Assembly: GCA_013327885.1 (NCBI GenBank)
Contig: JABUMY010000008.1
Location: forward strand, 209,682-273,681
Length of the DNA: 64,000 nt
From: Flavisolibacter longurius
GTDB taxonomy: Bacteria; Bacteroidota; Bacteroidia; Chitinophagales; Chitinophagaceae
Direction: 5' to 3'
A program made the translations under genes and the position numbers. Positions 26,805 to 34,983 of this stretch are shown piece after piece (the first letter of the stretch is position 1; the number at the start of each line of letters is the position of its first letter). Under the pieces are notes generated by a model. That model did not search any database, was not told where the DNA came from, and worked only from the letters and a program-made list of their open reading frames with translations.

Positions 26805-27410
26805 TTACATTATCGGCTCATTTACCTTTAGCCTTCTTCTTATAATCCTTTCTACTAAGCTGCCGACTGTGTATGGAACATCTATTCCAAACTTCTTAGA
26901 TTGATTGTGGTAGAAGCCTCGGATATGACAATATTCATGGGCCAAATGTTTCGCATATTTTACAGAAGCAAACCATCTTTTAGTCACATCGTTTAAAAAC
27001 CAACTTCTGGTAGTAACATGAAAAGTTCCATAAGAAGAACTGCCTATCTGGTCATGCTTATCAACTAAATTCTTCGCTTTTTCTAGCAATGTAAACGGTT
27101 TAATTGTAATATTCAATGGAGTATCAGGAAATCTGGACAAAGAATCATATACACGTTGACCAGAAATATGAACATCACAGCCCGCCTGAACTTTGTTGCT
27201 CAGATTGGAACATTGAAATTTAAACCGTGCCAACGAATCTCTAAATTCCTGAGTTGATAGAATAAAACTGGCAATACGCAACGCATCTTTCGTTGTGTCT
27301 TTAAAGTTTTTTATATTACTAGTATAGCGGCCTAAACTTAATCTCACCTGTGCGCTAGCACTTGAATAAATACCCCAAAATATCAATATAAGAAAAGCAA
27401 TCTTTCTCAC
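26805..27410 (-). CDS. Exported protein with metzincin-type zinc-protease motif
   Basis: A 201-residue protein with a signal peptide (about 1-20, YSSASAQ). At residues 158-168 it carries HEYCHIRGFYH, which fits the extended zinc signature HExxHxxGxxH of metzincin metalloproteases, with Glu159 as catalytic base. Two cysteines (about 67 and 78) may form a disulfide. The body is mixed alpha/beta with no other recognised domain, so the fold is not assured, and a conserved downstream Met-turn could not be confirmed. It is exported to the periplasm or outside. Gene neighbours are a TIR/SLOG pair and an exported protein of unknown function. Confidence 0.6.
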   Translation of the reverse strand: MRKIAFLILIFWGIYSSASAQVRLSLGRYTSNIKNFKDTTKDALRIASFILSTQEFRDSLARFKFQCSNLSNKVQAGCDVHISGQRVYDSLSRFPDTPLNITIKPFTLLEKAKNLVDKHDQIGSSSYGTFHVTTRSWFLNDVTKRWFASVKYAKHLAHEYCHIRGFYHNQSKKFGIDVPYTVGSLVERIIRRRLKVNEPIM

Positions 27411-27458
27411 AAGTATATGCTGATTTAATTAGAGAAGATGTAATTATCTCTTTGCATA

Positions 27459-28352
27459 TTATTGCTTATCTGTTGTGCTCTTAGTATTAAAGAAAGAGAA
27501 ACCAATACCTACCCCCAGCCAAGGTTTGTTTCTGTAAACCCATTCTTTTTGGATTTTTCCAGACAAATAATCAATGCCAGTGAAAATTCCAATCTGAAAA
27601 TTGTCTATTTCTGTCAATACACCCGCATGCCATGTCACAGCTGCCTGATTGGTTTCATTCTCAATAAACCCTTTGGTGGTTTCTGAACTAACGGGTATTG
27701 CGGAAAGCGAAAATCCTGCAAGGTAGTTGACCGCAAACCTTCTTGTATAATTGTGCTTCAATCCAAATGATAACCCCAAGCTTATATTACCTGTAAATGA
27801 CGAATAACTTTTATTTTCACCATTCTTATCTTTTTCCCCGAAACGTACTTTTATTGGCAGAGTCATAGCGCCAAGGGAAAATTGATTTTTTGGTTGTCTT
27901 TCCTCGCACTTGGCATCAAAATCTGACCTGGCTAATAGAAAGTATCTATAGTTTTCATCCCTGGTTTTGTTATTCAAATTCCTCTCGAAATTTTTCATAT
28001 AAAGGCGCTCGTTAAGATTTGCGTTTCTTGAGCCTGCGGATTTTTCACTCAGTTTAATACCATTGCTATCTCTTACAGTTTCTACACCCCACTTGAGAAA
28101 TTTTATTACCAAGGCTCCATCGCTTCTAATATTTGTTACTCTAAACTGAAAGTTATTTTCAGCAATTTCAATGCTTGGATTTGAAATAGATTCACCAAGC
28201 TTATTCACTTCTGTAATACGTGTTGGCATTTTAAATTGCCATGTCTTAGCAAGAAGATCGTCCACAGACACTTGGGAATTTGACCACTTAGAAATGGACA
28301 GAAATATGGAAGTTAAAAACAAGAGTAGTGTTAATCTCGTACTCATGCACAC
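27459..28352 (-). CDS. Exported hypothetical protein, barrel-like C-terminus
   Basis: A 297-residue protein with a signal peptide (about 1-25, KWSNSQVS). The first half is charged and mixed; the second has alternating strands (SFTGNISLGLSFGLKHNYT, FAVNYLAGFSLSAIPV, QAAVTWHAGVLTEIDNFQIGIFTGIDYLSG) ending WLGVGIGFSFF, which reads as a small outer-membrane barrel or porin-like domain. No family recognised. It lies upstream of the metzincin gene with a 48-base gap and could be co-transcribed. Confidence 0.55.
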   Translation of the reverse strand: MCMSTRLTLLLFLTSIFLSISKWSNSQVSVDDLLAKTWQFKMPTRITEVNKLGESISNPSIEIAENNFQFRVTNIRSDGALVIKFLKWGVETVRDSNGIKLSEKSAGSRNANLNERLYMKNFERNLNNKTRDENYRYFLLARSDFDAKCEERQPKNQFSLGAMTLPIKVRFGEKDKNGENKSYSSFTGNISLGLSFGLKHNYTRRFAVNYLAGFSLSAIPVSSETTKGFIENETNQAAVTWHAGVLTEIDNFQIGIFTGIDYLSGKIQKEWVYRNKPWLGVGIGFSFFNTKSTTDKQ

Positions 28353-28725
28353 AAGTTTGAAGTTTATAAATAAGGGTTAAGCCTTAAGCATGAACTCTAT
28401 GCATCCATAAATACGGATATACTTACTTGAAGTATACGAGACTTTGTTTTCCGGGAACGCTATGCAGATATATTAAGTAAAAGAATATAAAAAATTTTAA
28501 ATTTGCAATACCGTCGATGATATTTTTTACGCCCATTGAAAAAAGTTTTGTAGCAAAAAAGTGAAGCCTGTAAAAACAGGCTTCAGCAATCAAAACTAAC
28601 TGCTTATAAGCACCATTAGAGTATAACGATTTTTGTTATATACAACCTTTCGTAGTATTTTTTTATTACATACAAACCCAATGAATTTGTTAGCATTACA
28701 ACGGCTACTGAATGTCAATCGCTAC
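28353..28725. other. Junction between accessory island and transfer operon
   Basis: 373 non-coding bases, AT-rich, containing the terminator listed at 28553-28585. No att-like repeat, tRNA or integrase fragment is seen, so this may or may not be the end of the conjugative element. Confidence 0.5.
28553..28585 (-). terminator. Rho-independent terminator of the transfer operon
   Basis: Perfect 10-bp stem TGAAGCCTGT (28562-28571) / ACAGGCTTCA (28576-28585) with a 4-base loop. On the minus strand it is followed by a run of six Us. It lies about 140 bases past the last gene of the tra cluster. Confidence 0.9.
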
Positions 28726-29001
28726 TTATAACAGCCCGGCTCCTTTCTCAAAGCCTCCCACTCTTTCTTTCAACCCATCTCTGGCAATGAAGCTGAATCT
28801 ACCTCTCTCCAGATGAAGCACCCAAATCCACCCGTCTTTCTCCGAGATGCCCGTTGGTGTTTCGTCCTGGTTTCCTGGTAAATCATCGGTCGGTGCGCTG
28901 GATAAAACGTGTTCCGTCTCCTCCGGCCCTGGTGCTGGCAGTGGATCCTTTTTACAGAAATAGAGCAGGGCCACAAGGTCCAACAGGTAAATTGTTCGCA
29001 T
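28726..29001 (-). CDS. Small hypothetical protein at the end of the tra operon
   Basis: 91 residues from the ATG at 29001 (MRTIYLLDLVALLYFC); the longer frame to 29121 adds an implausible basic tail. The N-terminus is a hydrophobic segment, then a Pro/Glu-rich linker (KKDPLPAPGPEETEH) and DGWIWVLHLERGRFSFIARDG. It may be membrane-anchored. No family recognised; its position suggests an accessory of the conjugative element. Confidence 0.5.
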   Translation of the reverse strand: MRTIYLLDLVALLYFCKKDPLPAPGPEETEHVLSSAPTDDLPGNQDETPTGISEKDGWIWVLHLERGRFSFIARDGLKERVGGFEKGAGLL

Positions 29002-29011
29002 ATAATTGGTT

Positions 29012-29239
29012 TTAATTGATGATGAAATAGGAGAGAAAACTGTTGATGGATTGTTTTTTCTTGATGTGCAACTTGCCCTGCAGAAAGGCAAGTTGTAACC
29101 GTAAGGCACGGCTTTGGTCAATCGGCCGCTTTAGTCCCTCATAGGCCGCTTTCGCTGAAGGGTAATCTTTTACCGCTCTCTCCTTAATAGCCATTCCATG
29201 CCTGTTTAAGCCTTCCTCCGCCTCTTTCATCTTTACCAT
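29012..29239 (-). CDS. Small helical hypothetical protein
   Basis: 75 residues, Lys/Glu/Leu-rich and mainly helical (VKMKEAEEGLNRHG, YPSAKAAYEGLKRP, ALRLQLAFLQGKLHI). No signal peptide or membrane helix. It overlaps the end of the broken hydrolase gene by 7 bases, so the frame may have been translationally coupled to it. No family recognised. Confidence 0.45.
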   Translation of the reverse strand: MVKMKEAEEGLNRHGMAIKERAVKDYPSAKAAYEGLKRPIDQSRALRLQLAFLQGKLHIKKKQSINSFLSYFIIN

Positions 29240-30259
29240 GCGCTTTGCCGTTGCGCTTCGTATTGCCGCCGTTCTGCTTCGCTCCGCTCAATCTGGAGCT
29301 TTATCAGCTCTATTTTTTTTGCCGTGGCCAGATCAAGGCTGCCCACATCCCGGCTCCTCAGCACAGGATTGGTCACGTGGTCAAGGCCTACGGTGGTGCC
29401 GCTCTGGGGTGCGTTGTCTTTCAGGTACTCCACAGGTAAGGCCGCCTGCAGCTTCATTTTCAGGATGGCTTTGTCCTGCACCAACTTTTGCAGGCTGTCG
29501 AAGGAAATCCCCGCAAAGGACACTTCGTGGAGGTAAAGCTTTTTGGCCGTCCGCACCGGAAGGGTCTCTATCACCCGGTCACACTGCTTGTTCAGCTTCA
29601 GAAAGCCGCCACCATTCCACAGCATCAGCTTTTCGTCGGTGGCGCTGATGGCATAGCCGGTGCCTTTCCTGCGCTGGCCTAACTGCTCCACATCGTACAC
29701 CACCTGCACCACATGGTCGGAAAGCTTCATTTCCGCTTCCACATGCTGGATGTTGGAGAAAACACGGTTGTACGAAGTCCAGAAGCCATTAGCAAAAAGT
29801 GGCTTCAGGGTGAAGGTGAGAAAGACAAACGTCAGGAAAATAAGGCTCTCCGTCTTGAAGCTGCCGGAACGGAACCGGAAGTCCGGGTTGCCGGCCATGA
29901 CACACGGATTCTTTTTGAAGGGATAAAACAGGGGCGCTCCTGCAAAGTCAGCATGTCGAAAATCAGGTGGGAACCATAGGCCCACAGGAAAATCATGGTG
30001 TAGATGTGGTCGAGGCTCCAGACCTTTTCCACCAGCGACAACACAAAAAAGAAAAGCAGGGTGTGAGTGATGGTGCGGTGCCCAAACTTCCGGTCCTGGT
30101 ATTTCGCCACCGGATAGAACATTTTGCTGGCGATGCTCCTAGTATGGTCAATGTTGGCCAGCAGGGCAAAAAAACGGCGGCACCCAAATACATCGGATGG
30201 CCGAAAATGTTCCGGTTCCACATGGACAGGTATAAGCCGGTAAAAACGATTCCGCCCAC
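29233..30259 (-). pseudogene. Metal-dependent hydrolase-like membrane protein (DUF457/YdjM type), broken by two frameshifts
   Basis: Three minus-strand frames join to one product: GGIVFTGLYLSMWNRNIFGHPMYLGAAVF from a GTG at 30259; then FALLANIDHTRSIASKMF, KFGHRTITHTLLFFF and LIFDMLTLQ; then GAPLFYPFKKNPCVM and KTESLIFLTFVFLTFTLKPL with a 150-residue C-terminus. The DIDH-type and GHRTITHT motifs are those of the LexA-binding/membrane-bound hydrolase family DUF457. Frames switch near 30185 and near 29935. Unless these are assembly errors, the gene is dead. The long intact C-terminal frame is 250 residues. It is common cargo in Bacteroidota conjugative elements. Confidence 0.7.
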
Positions 30260-30271
30260 TAGCCCTTCGCT

Positions 30272-30604
30272 TCAGCTATTCGCCCATAGATTGCCGCTGT
30301 CCTCATTATGCTGCTTTCTTTTGGCCAAGTAAACTTTACTTTTTAGTGCGGGATTAGGGCTTGGCTCGTAAACCACACAGCCAATTTCAATTAACTGCTT
30401 GAGACACTTGTGATATGTCGCACTACTCCCTATTTTCGCCAGTCGCATTACCTCTTTCCGTTTGATCAAGACTGGCGATACCCAGTGGTTTCGGCTCCAC
30501 AAAAGGTAAAGCGCCATATATAAACTTATATGGCTGCTGCCAATGGTGGCTTCCTGAACAACAGAGGCGTAAAAATGGTATAAAACTGCGGAAGGATTCA
30601 TCAA
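30272..30604 (-). CDS. Winged-helix-like DNA-binding protein (tentative)
   Basis: 110 residues: AVLYHFYASVVQEATIGSSHISLYMALYLLW, then KEVMRLAKIGSSATYHKCLKQLIEIGCVVYEPSP, which reads as a helix-turn-helix with a wing, and a Lys-rich tail. The SSATYHKCLKQLIEIG segment resembles winged-helix regulators of Bacteroidota mobile elements. It overlaps the following-upstream HTH gene by 4 bases (ATGA), so both are co-translated. Likely regulates transfer or excision. Confidence 0.6.
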   Translation of the reverse strand: MMNPSAVLYHFYASVVQEATIGSSHISLYMALYLLWSRNHWVSPVLIKRKEVMRLAKIGSSATYHKCLKQLIEIGCVVYEPSPNPALKSKVYLAKRKQHNEDSGNLWANS

Positions 30605-30879
30605 CCATGTTTATTGTTGTAGAATTGGCCAAGCAGCGCATTTATTTCTTCCTGGCTGTAATAGAAGATTCCACCCAACTTGGCGGGATGCAGCTTTCCG
30701 GTAATGCGAAGATTCTGCAACGTGTTGTAAGAAATCTTCAGAATCTTTCTCACTTCGCTGCTTTTCAACCACACTTTCTCCGGGGCTTTCCCCTTAGCAG
30801 CAAAGAGCTCCTTGATGTCATTCAGCAATTGGGCGCGAAACGCCTGTAGGTCCTCCTTCGTCAATATCTCCACATTCAT
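30601..30879 (-). CDS. MerR/excisionase-like helix-turn-helix protein
   Basis: 92 residues: a helical N-terminus (LTKEDLQAFRAQLLNDIKELF), then VWLKSSEVRKILKISYNTLQNLRITGKLHPAKLGGIFYYSQEEINALL, the HTH_17/excisionase pattern (recognition helix SYNTLQNLRITG, followed by a beta wing). Such genes are hallmark regulators/Xis factors of Bacteroidota integrative elements. Overlaps the next gene by 4 bases. No integrase is in the window. Confidence 0.85.
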   Translation of the reverse strand: MNVEILTKEDLQAFRAQLLNDIKELFAAKGKAPEKVWLKSSEVRKILKISYNTLQNLRITGKLHPAKLGGIFYYSQEEINALLGQFYNNKHG

Positions 30880-30898
30880 GTTGCGTGCTGTTTGTACT

Positions 30899-32365
30899 TT
30901 AATTAAGTTTTACGCCTTTCTTGTTTCCCGGTCCTTCCTTCTGCGGAAGCAAATCTTTTGTGTCCTTGGCTTTCCCCTTTTTGGTATCGCCTGACTGTTT
31001 GCCGTTATCTGTTGAAATGGACTTATCCACTTCCTTTTTCGCATCTTTGTCCTTTCCCACTTCTTTGCCAGCCACTTTCTCTTTTCCCTCTACCTGGTAC
31101 TTTTGCAGTTCTTCTTTTGTCACCCGTTTGAGTTCACTGTCATACAGGTTAACAGTTTTGTATTGCGGGTTAGCTTCTACGAACATCCGCACCGCACCGC
31201 CCTCCTTTTCAAAAGCAACCGCCTGCAAGTTTCCTTTCTGCAGTGATGCAAGCAGGATGTCTCTGAGATCCGGCTCTTTTATGTCCCGGATGGGAAACTT
31301 CGCCAACGCTTCTTTTAAATCATAGCCATATGCTTCATGGTATTGTTTCAGCTCGTGATTATTGCTTTTATCACGTTTACTGAAGTCAATCTGTAGCCAA
31401 GCATGATACTTCTGCCCTTCGCGGTTCTCCAGTTCCTTGTACACGACCCTGCCCTCCAGCAGGTTAAAAGCTTCTTTCGCCGTTACTCCTTTTCCTTTGT
31501 TCAGGTAAAAGGCTTGATCCTTCACGTCGCCATTGGATCTTCTCAGCGTTGCATGATAGCTGTTGAAGAAATACATATCCGTATTTTCAGATTTGCGGAA
31601 ACTTAGCACAGCCGAAAAAGCCTTTTTGTTGATTTCCACTTCAAAAGACATGTGAAAGGCTGGTGCACCAGCTTTCATCTGCTCTTTTAAAGCCTCGGCA
31701 AGGCCTTCTCCAAAGCCATTGTACTTGAGAGTATCCTTCAGATACTCAAAATTTTTCTCGTTCATAAAACTTGATTTTAATTGTTGATAAGATTGATTTG
31801 CTGTAATGATGTTTTCAGGATTAACCGAAAAATGATGTACGATCCTATGCCGGTTTTCTATGGTAGTGTAATCGGAAAAGTGCTGCCTATATCGCACTTC
31901 CGGCCAGTATTTGAACATGAGGAGCTTTGCCACCTCTTCGCCTTCCATCCAAGAAGCCAGTCGCTCCAACGCGGCATTTGTAGCTTCGATGTAACCCGTG
32001 ATGCGGTCGTATTCTTCTTTGGTTACTTTTTCGCTCCAGTTTTCGGTGAGAAAGTAGTCGTAATACTTATCTACTTCTTTTAGATTTTGTTCCAGCACCA
32101 AGGCATCAATGTCCCTGATGCAGACATTAGGTATTTCAACTCTGGTTAGTGAAAGGTCATACCCGGTAAGGGAGTAATTCCCGGCTTCACCTCTTTGAAA
32201 CGCCAAACCATACAAGAGGGTATCTTCACCAACAGAGCGGCCGTAGAAAAGATGAAAGGAAGGTGTGTCTGAGTTTCTAAATGCCTCTAATTCCCATGCT
32301 GTTCTTCCGGAAAAGCCCAGCTTTTCAAGCATTGCTTGCAACTCACGTATGTTTTCCTCGTTCAT
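30899..32365 (-). CDS. Conjugative-element protein with internally duplicated N-terminal domain
   Basis: 488 residues, cytoplasmic, very soluble. Two copies of a similar domain start at residue 1 (MNEENIRELQAMLEKLGF) and residue 201 (MNEKNFEYLKDTLKYNGF); each continues with a Phe/His-rich strand region (PSFHLFYG, PAFHMSFE). The second copy continues into DMYFFNSYHATLRR, VTAKEAFNLLEGRVVYKEL and LKQYHEAYGYDLKEALAKFPI, a segment common in Bacteroidota conjugative elements as a separate hypothetical protein. The tail is a Lys/Glu-rich low-complexity stretch. A fusion of two normally separate genes is likely. Role in transfer unknown. Confidence 0.7.
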   Translation of the reverse strand: MNEENIRELQAMLEKLGFSGRTAWELEAFRNSDTPSFHLFYGRSVGEDTLLYGLAFQRGEAGNYSLTGYDLSLTRVEIPNVCIRDIDALVLEQNLKEVDKYYDYFLTENWSEKVTKEEYDRITGYIEATNAALERLASWMEGEEVAKLLMFKYWPEVRYRQHFSDYTTIENRHRIVHHFSVNPENIITANQSYQQLKSSFMNEKNFEYLKDTLKYNGFGEGLAEALKEQMKAGAPAFHMSFEVEINKKAFSAVLSFRKSENTDMYFFNSYHATLRRSNGDVKDQAFYLNKGKGVTAKEAFNLLEGRVVYKELENREGQKYHAWLQIDFSKRDKSNNHELKQYHEAYGYDLKEALAKFPIRDIKEPDLRDILLASLQKGNLQAVAFEKEGGAVRMFVEANPQYKTVNLYDSELKRVTKEELQKYQVEGKEKVAGKEVGKDKDAKKEVDKSISTDNGKQSGDTKKGKAKDTKDLLPQKEGPGNKKGVKLN

Positions 32366-32378
32366 CGCATTGCGTTTT

Positions 32379-33227
32379 TTAATCCAGTGGCTTTGCCCGA
32401 AGGAGGTGTTTACTTTTTAACTTCAGCAGAAGGTTTCGACCGCCAGCCGCTTCCGTCATTTCTACCATTAGGTACTTTTCATTGGGGATCGTCAGTTTAG
32501 GAATAGCGATAACCAATCTTTGTGTACTGTCAGCCTTTACAAAAGCTGTCTCGCCTTCTGTAAGTAAGGGTACAATCTCCCTTTCCTGAACGGCAGTTCG
32601 CTTGCTCCCTGCTTTATCCCGCACATAAAGCCGAAACTGGTCTGTGTCGTAATTAATGTTCGAGTGGTTTTGGAGATGGAAACGAAGAAACATGGCGCTC
32701 TCCTTGACGTAGACGCCTTCAACCCTAATTGATACACCAGCTGATTTTGTGCTGAGGTGAAGGTTCTTATCGTCAGTGAGCGAGAGTTTGGCATAGTGAG
32801 CCAAGCTGCCATCGTTTAGCGTGCCTGAACCTTTTTGTTTATTCCCGTAAGTCTGTGGCTTTCCGGAAGCACTGTCTAGGTCTAAACTGATATAGGCAGG
32901 GTTGGGATTGTAGCAAACAAGAAAAGAATACAGCTTGCCGTCACTGGTGATCACACTTAGGTTGGTTTCCTCAAAGGCCTTCTGGTCCGCTTTTACTCTG
33001 AGGATGTTTTCTATACCATTGGCCTTCTGCGCCAGGATAGCTGCACTTCCCCTGTCGATGGAGACTATGGAAAAGGGAAAAATCAAATGGGTTGTTTTGT
33101 TATAAGCTACTTCCAGGCTGTAGGGCTGAAGAATGGCTGAAGAAGCAAATGGTCTTACAGTTTGCGCATTTATGTTGGCTGCCACGCACACAAGTAAAAG
33201 GGCAAACACGAACAGATTCCGATTCAT
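32379..33227 (-). CDS. traN: Conjugative transposon protein TraN (VirB9-like, DUF4138)
   Basis: Outer-membrane-associated component of the type IV secretion channel of Bacteroidota conjugative transposons. From the ATG at 33227 (MNRNLFVFALLLVCVAANINAQ, signal peptide), then the TraN body: YSLEVAYNKTTHLIFPFSIVSIDRGS, NILRVKADQKAFEETNLSVITSDGKLYSFLVCYNPNPAY, characteristic of DUF4138. A start at 33269 would precede the signal peptide by 14 residues. It follows TraM by 31 bases. Length (282) is near that of CTnDOT TraN. Confidence 0.9.
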   Translation of the reverse strand: MNRNLFVFALLLVCVAANINAQTVRPFASSAILQPYSLEVAYNKTTHLIFPFSIVSIDRGSAAILAQKANGIENILRVKADQKAFEETNLSVITSDGKLYSFLVCYNPNPAYISLDLDSASGKPQTYGNKQKGSGTLNDGSLAHYAKLSLTDDKNLHLSTKSAGVSIRVEGVYVKESAMFLRFHLQNHSNINYDTDQFRLYVRDKAGSKRTAVQEREIVPLLTEGETAFVKADSTQRLVIAIPKLTIPNEKYLMVEMTEAAGGRNLLLKLKSKHLLRAKPLD

Positions 33228-33258
33228 AACACTGGATTTGATTGTTGATGGATGGTTA

Positions 33259-34512
33259 TTACTGCCCATTTTCGTCTTTTAAAAGCACTTGATAGCCGGT
33301 TTTCAGCGTCACTTTTACCAGCTTTACTTTTTTGGAAAGCAAGCCCTTTGCAGCTTGGACGCCGGCTGCTGTTGCCTGTGCTTTGAGCGAAGGGTCAAGT
33401 GATAACAGGCCAACCGATTGAAGACTTTGTTCAGCAGTGCCCTTTGCCACGTCACGGGAAATAGAACCTGGTACACGAACGCCTTCCAGGCCATCCAAAT
33501 CATAAACATGTAGAGAAACCGGGAACAAGTTTTCTTTATACCGGATGGCCGGAATAGATACCTTTAGTCGGTCCTCTAAAAGAGCCGCCGTACCAAAGAC
33601 AAAAGTTCCTTTTGGAATGAGCGTTCCGCCCACATATACATCAGTCAACAGGCGCAATTTTATAGTAGAACCAGAGGTAACCGCCCCATCTTCCGCAATA
33701 ACTGCTGTAACAGCATTTGCTTCCCTTGTCACTTCCGCCGGTTGGCCCATTTCATCCAGGAACGTATTTTGCTGCTTCGTTCCCCCGCTTTTGACTCCAG
33801 ACCCAAGCAGCGATGCCTTGACTTCCATTTTATAGCGACTTACTGGGTAAACGCCTTTCTTGTTTTGCACCGATTGCACTTTCAGCCTTTCCTTCACCCG
33901 ATCCGGATGCTGAATGTCAAGGATGCGCTCCATCATGCCGTTAAGCTGTTCCAACTCCGGATCGCTTTCTTTTTTCTCCTTAACACTCCCCATCATGTCA
34001 GCAAGCCTGTCCACATCTTCTGTTAGGCTTTGTACTTCCTTGCGCTGACCAAAAGGCGCCTTTTCTTTCTTTGCTGAAGACGATTGGGTGCCCAGTGCTT
34101 TGTTCAACTCGTCCAGCTTTCTGTAAACCTTTATTTCAGCCGGGTCTTTGGCTGAAAAAGAGCCGGGAGGTGTTGGGTCATAGCTGTAGCCTGCCCTGTC
34201 TGAAGGAGTGGCAGAAGCTGACGGGAATGATTTCTCCGGGTGAAAAGAGGGCTCAATGGCACTGTCGGCGGCAATGTTTTCAACTTTCGCCTGTGCTTCA
34301 TAGAAGCTCAGTTTTGTTTTGTCCTTGTCATCACCCAGTTGCGCATTTGGGAGTTGAAGATTAATCCCCTCTTCTTTTTCTTTGGTCCCATCGGTTTCCG
34401 TTTTACCTCCTCCCATGGCCCAAAAAGCCATCGTCAAAAAAGGAATAACCAGCAGGGGCAGCACGAGGAGTGCCTTTCGTTTTCGCTGAAGACCATTTAG
34501 TTGACTGTTCAT
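33259..34512 (-). CDS. traM: Conjugative transposon protein TraM (VirB10-like)
   Basis: Inner-to-outer membrane bridging component. From the ATG at 34512 (MNSQLNGLQRKRKALL) a membrane helix follows (LLVLPLLVIPFLTMAFWAMGGG), then a long disordered/coiled middle (LDELNKALGTQ, DRLADMMGSVKEKKESDPELEQLNGMMERILDIQHPDRVKERL) and a C-terminal VirB10-like domain (TSGSTIKLRLLTDVYVGGTLIPKGTFVFGTA). This matches TraM of CTnDOT-like elements. Its start lies inside the 3' end of the preceding gene (110-base overlap). Confidence 0.9.
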   Translation of the reverse strand: MNSQLNGLQRKRKALLVLPLLVIPFLTMAFWAMGGGKTETDGTKEKEEGINLQLPNAQLGDDKDKTKLSFYEAQAKVENIAADSAIEPSFHPEKSFPSASATPSDRAGYSYDPTPPGSFSAKDPAEIKVYRKLDELNKALGTQSSSAKKEKAPFGQRKEVQSLTEDVDRLADMMGSVKEKKESDPELEQLNGMMERILDIQHPDRVKERLKVQSVQNKKGVYPVSRYKMEVKASLLGSGVKSGGTKQQNTFLDEMGQPAEVTREANAVTAVIAEDGAVTSGSTIKLRLLTDVYVGGTLIPKGTFVFGTAALLEDRLKVSIPAIRYKENLFPVSLHVYDLDGLEGVRVPGSISRDVAKGTAEQSLQSVGLLSLDPSLKAQATAAGVQAAKGLLSKKVKLVKVTLKTGYQVLLKDENGQ

Positions 34513-34981
34513 AGACTGACTTTTTATTTTGATTGTGATAAATGCTTTCAATCATGATTATTGTGTCCAGTAGCTTTGGGTGTTTTTGGAGTAGACTGTC
34601 AAGACGCATCTTTCCGGATTTGGTTTTGGCAAGGCTGTCGAGTGCAAGCCTTAATCTTTGAATTCGTGCGAATTCACTGCTTGTAATCGTTTTCTGCCTG
34701 CTAGGGTGTCCTTCCAGTGGCATTACCTGAATGGGTGTAATGCGGAACGGCAGCGTTTTTTCCTTTAGGCTTGTGATAATAACATAGGCACTAGAAGAGA
34801 CCAACAGCAGGCAAAAGAGGGCGAACAACAACTTTAGCTTACGTGGAGGTAGGCTATTTGACCTGCGCTGCAGGTACATGGCCCAGTGCACCAATTGATT
34901 ATTGAAGCGAGTCAACACGCTTGCAAGGAATAATGGTGTTGTCTTCGCCTCAACCACTTTATTTTTTCTTTTCCACAGCAT
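34403..34981 (-). CDS. traL: Conjugative transposon protein TraL-like
   Basis: 192 residues with one membrane helix (about 50-70, KLLFALFCLLLVSSSAYVIITSL) after a basic N-terminus, and a helical periplasmic part (SEFARIQRLRLALDSLAKTKSGKMRLDSLL). Topology and place between TraK and TraM match TraL, but typical TraL is about 100 residues. The reading frame runs 110 bases into TraM, giving an extra C-terminal tail that looks unlike a protein domain (SSAKTKGTPRAAPAGYSFF), so the original stop may have been lost. Confidence 0.7.
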   Translation of the reverse strand: MLWKRKNKVVEAKTTPLFLASVLTRFNNQLVHWAMYLQRRSNSLPPRKLKLLFALFCLLLVSSSAYVIITSLKEKTLPFRITPIQVMPLEGHPSRQKTITSSEFARIQRLRLALDSLAKTKSGKMRLDSLLQKHPKLLDTIIMIESIYHNQNKKSVYEQSTKWSSAKTKGTPRAAPAGYSFFDDGFLGHGRR

Positions 34982-34983
34982 GA

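Noticed and set aside
29832..30259. Two separate small genes in this interval
   Set aside because: Together with the 250-codon frame they rebuild one DUF457 protein; separate genes would each be fragments.
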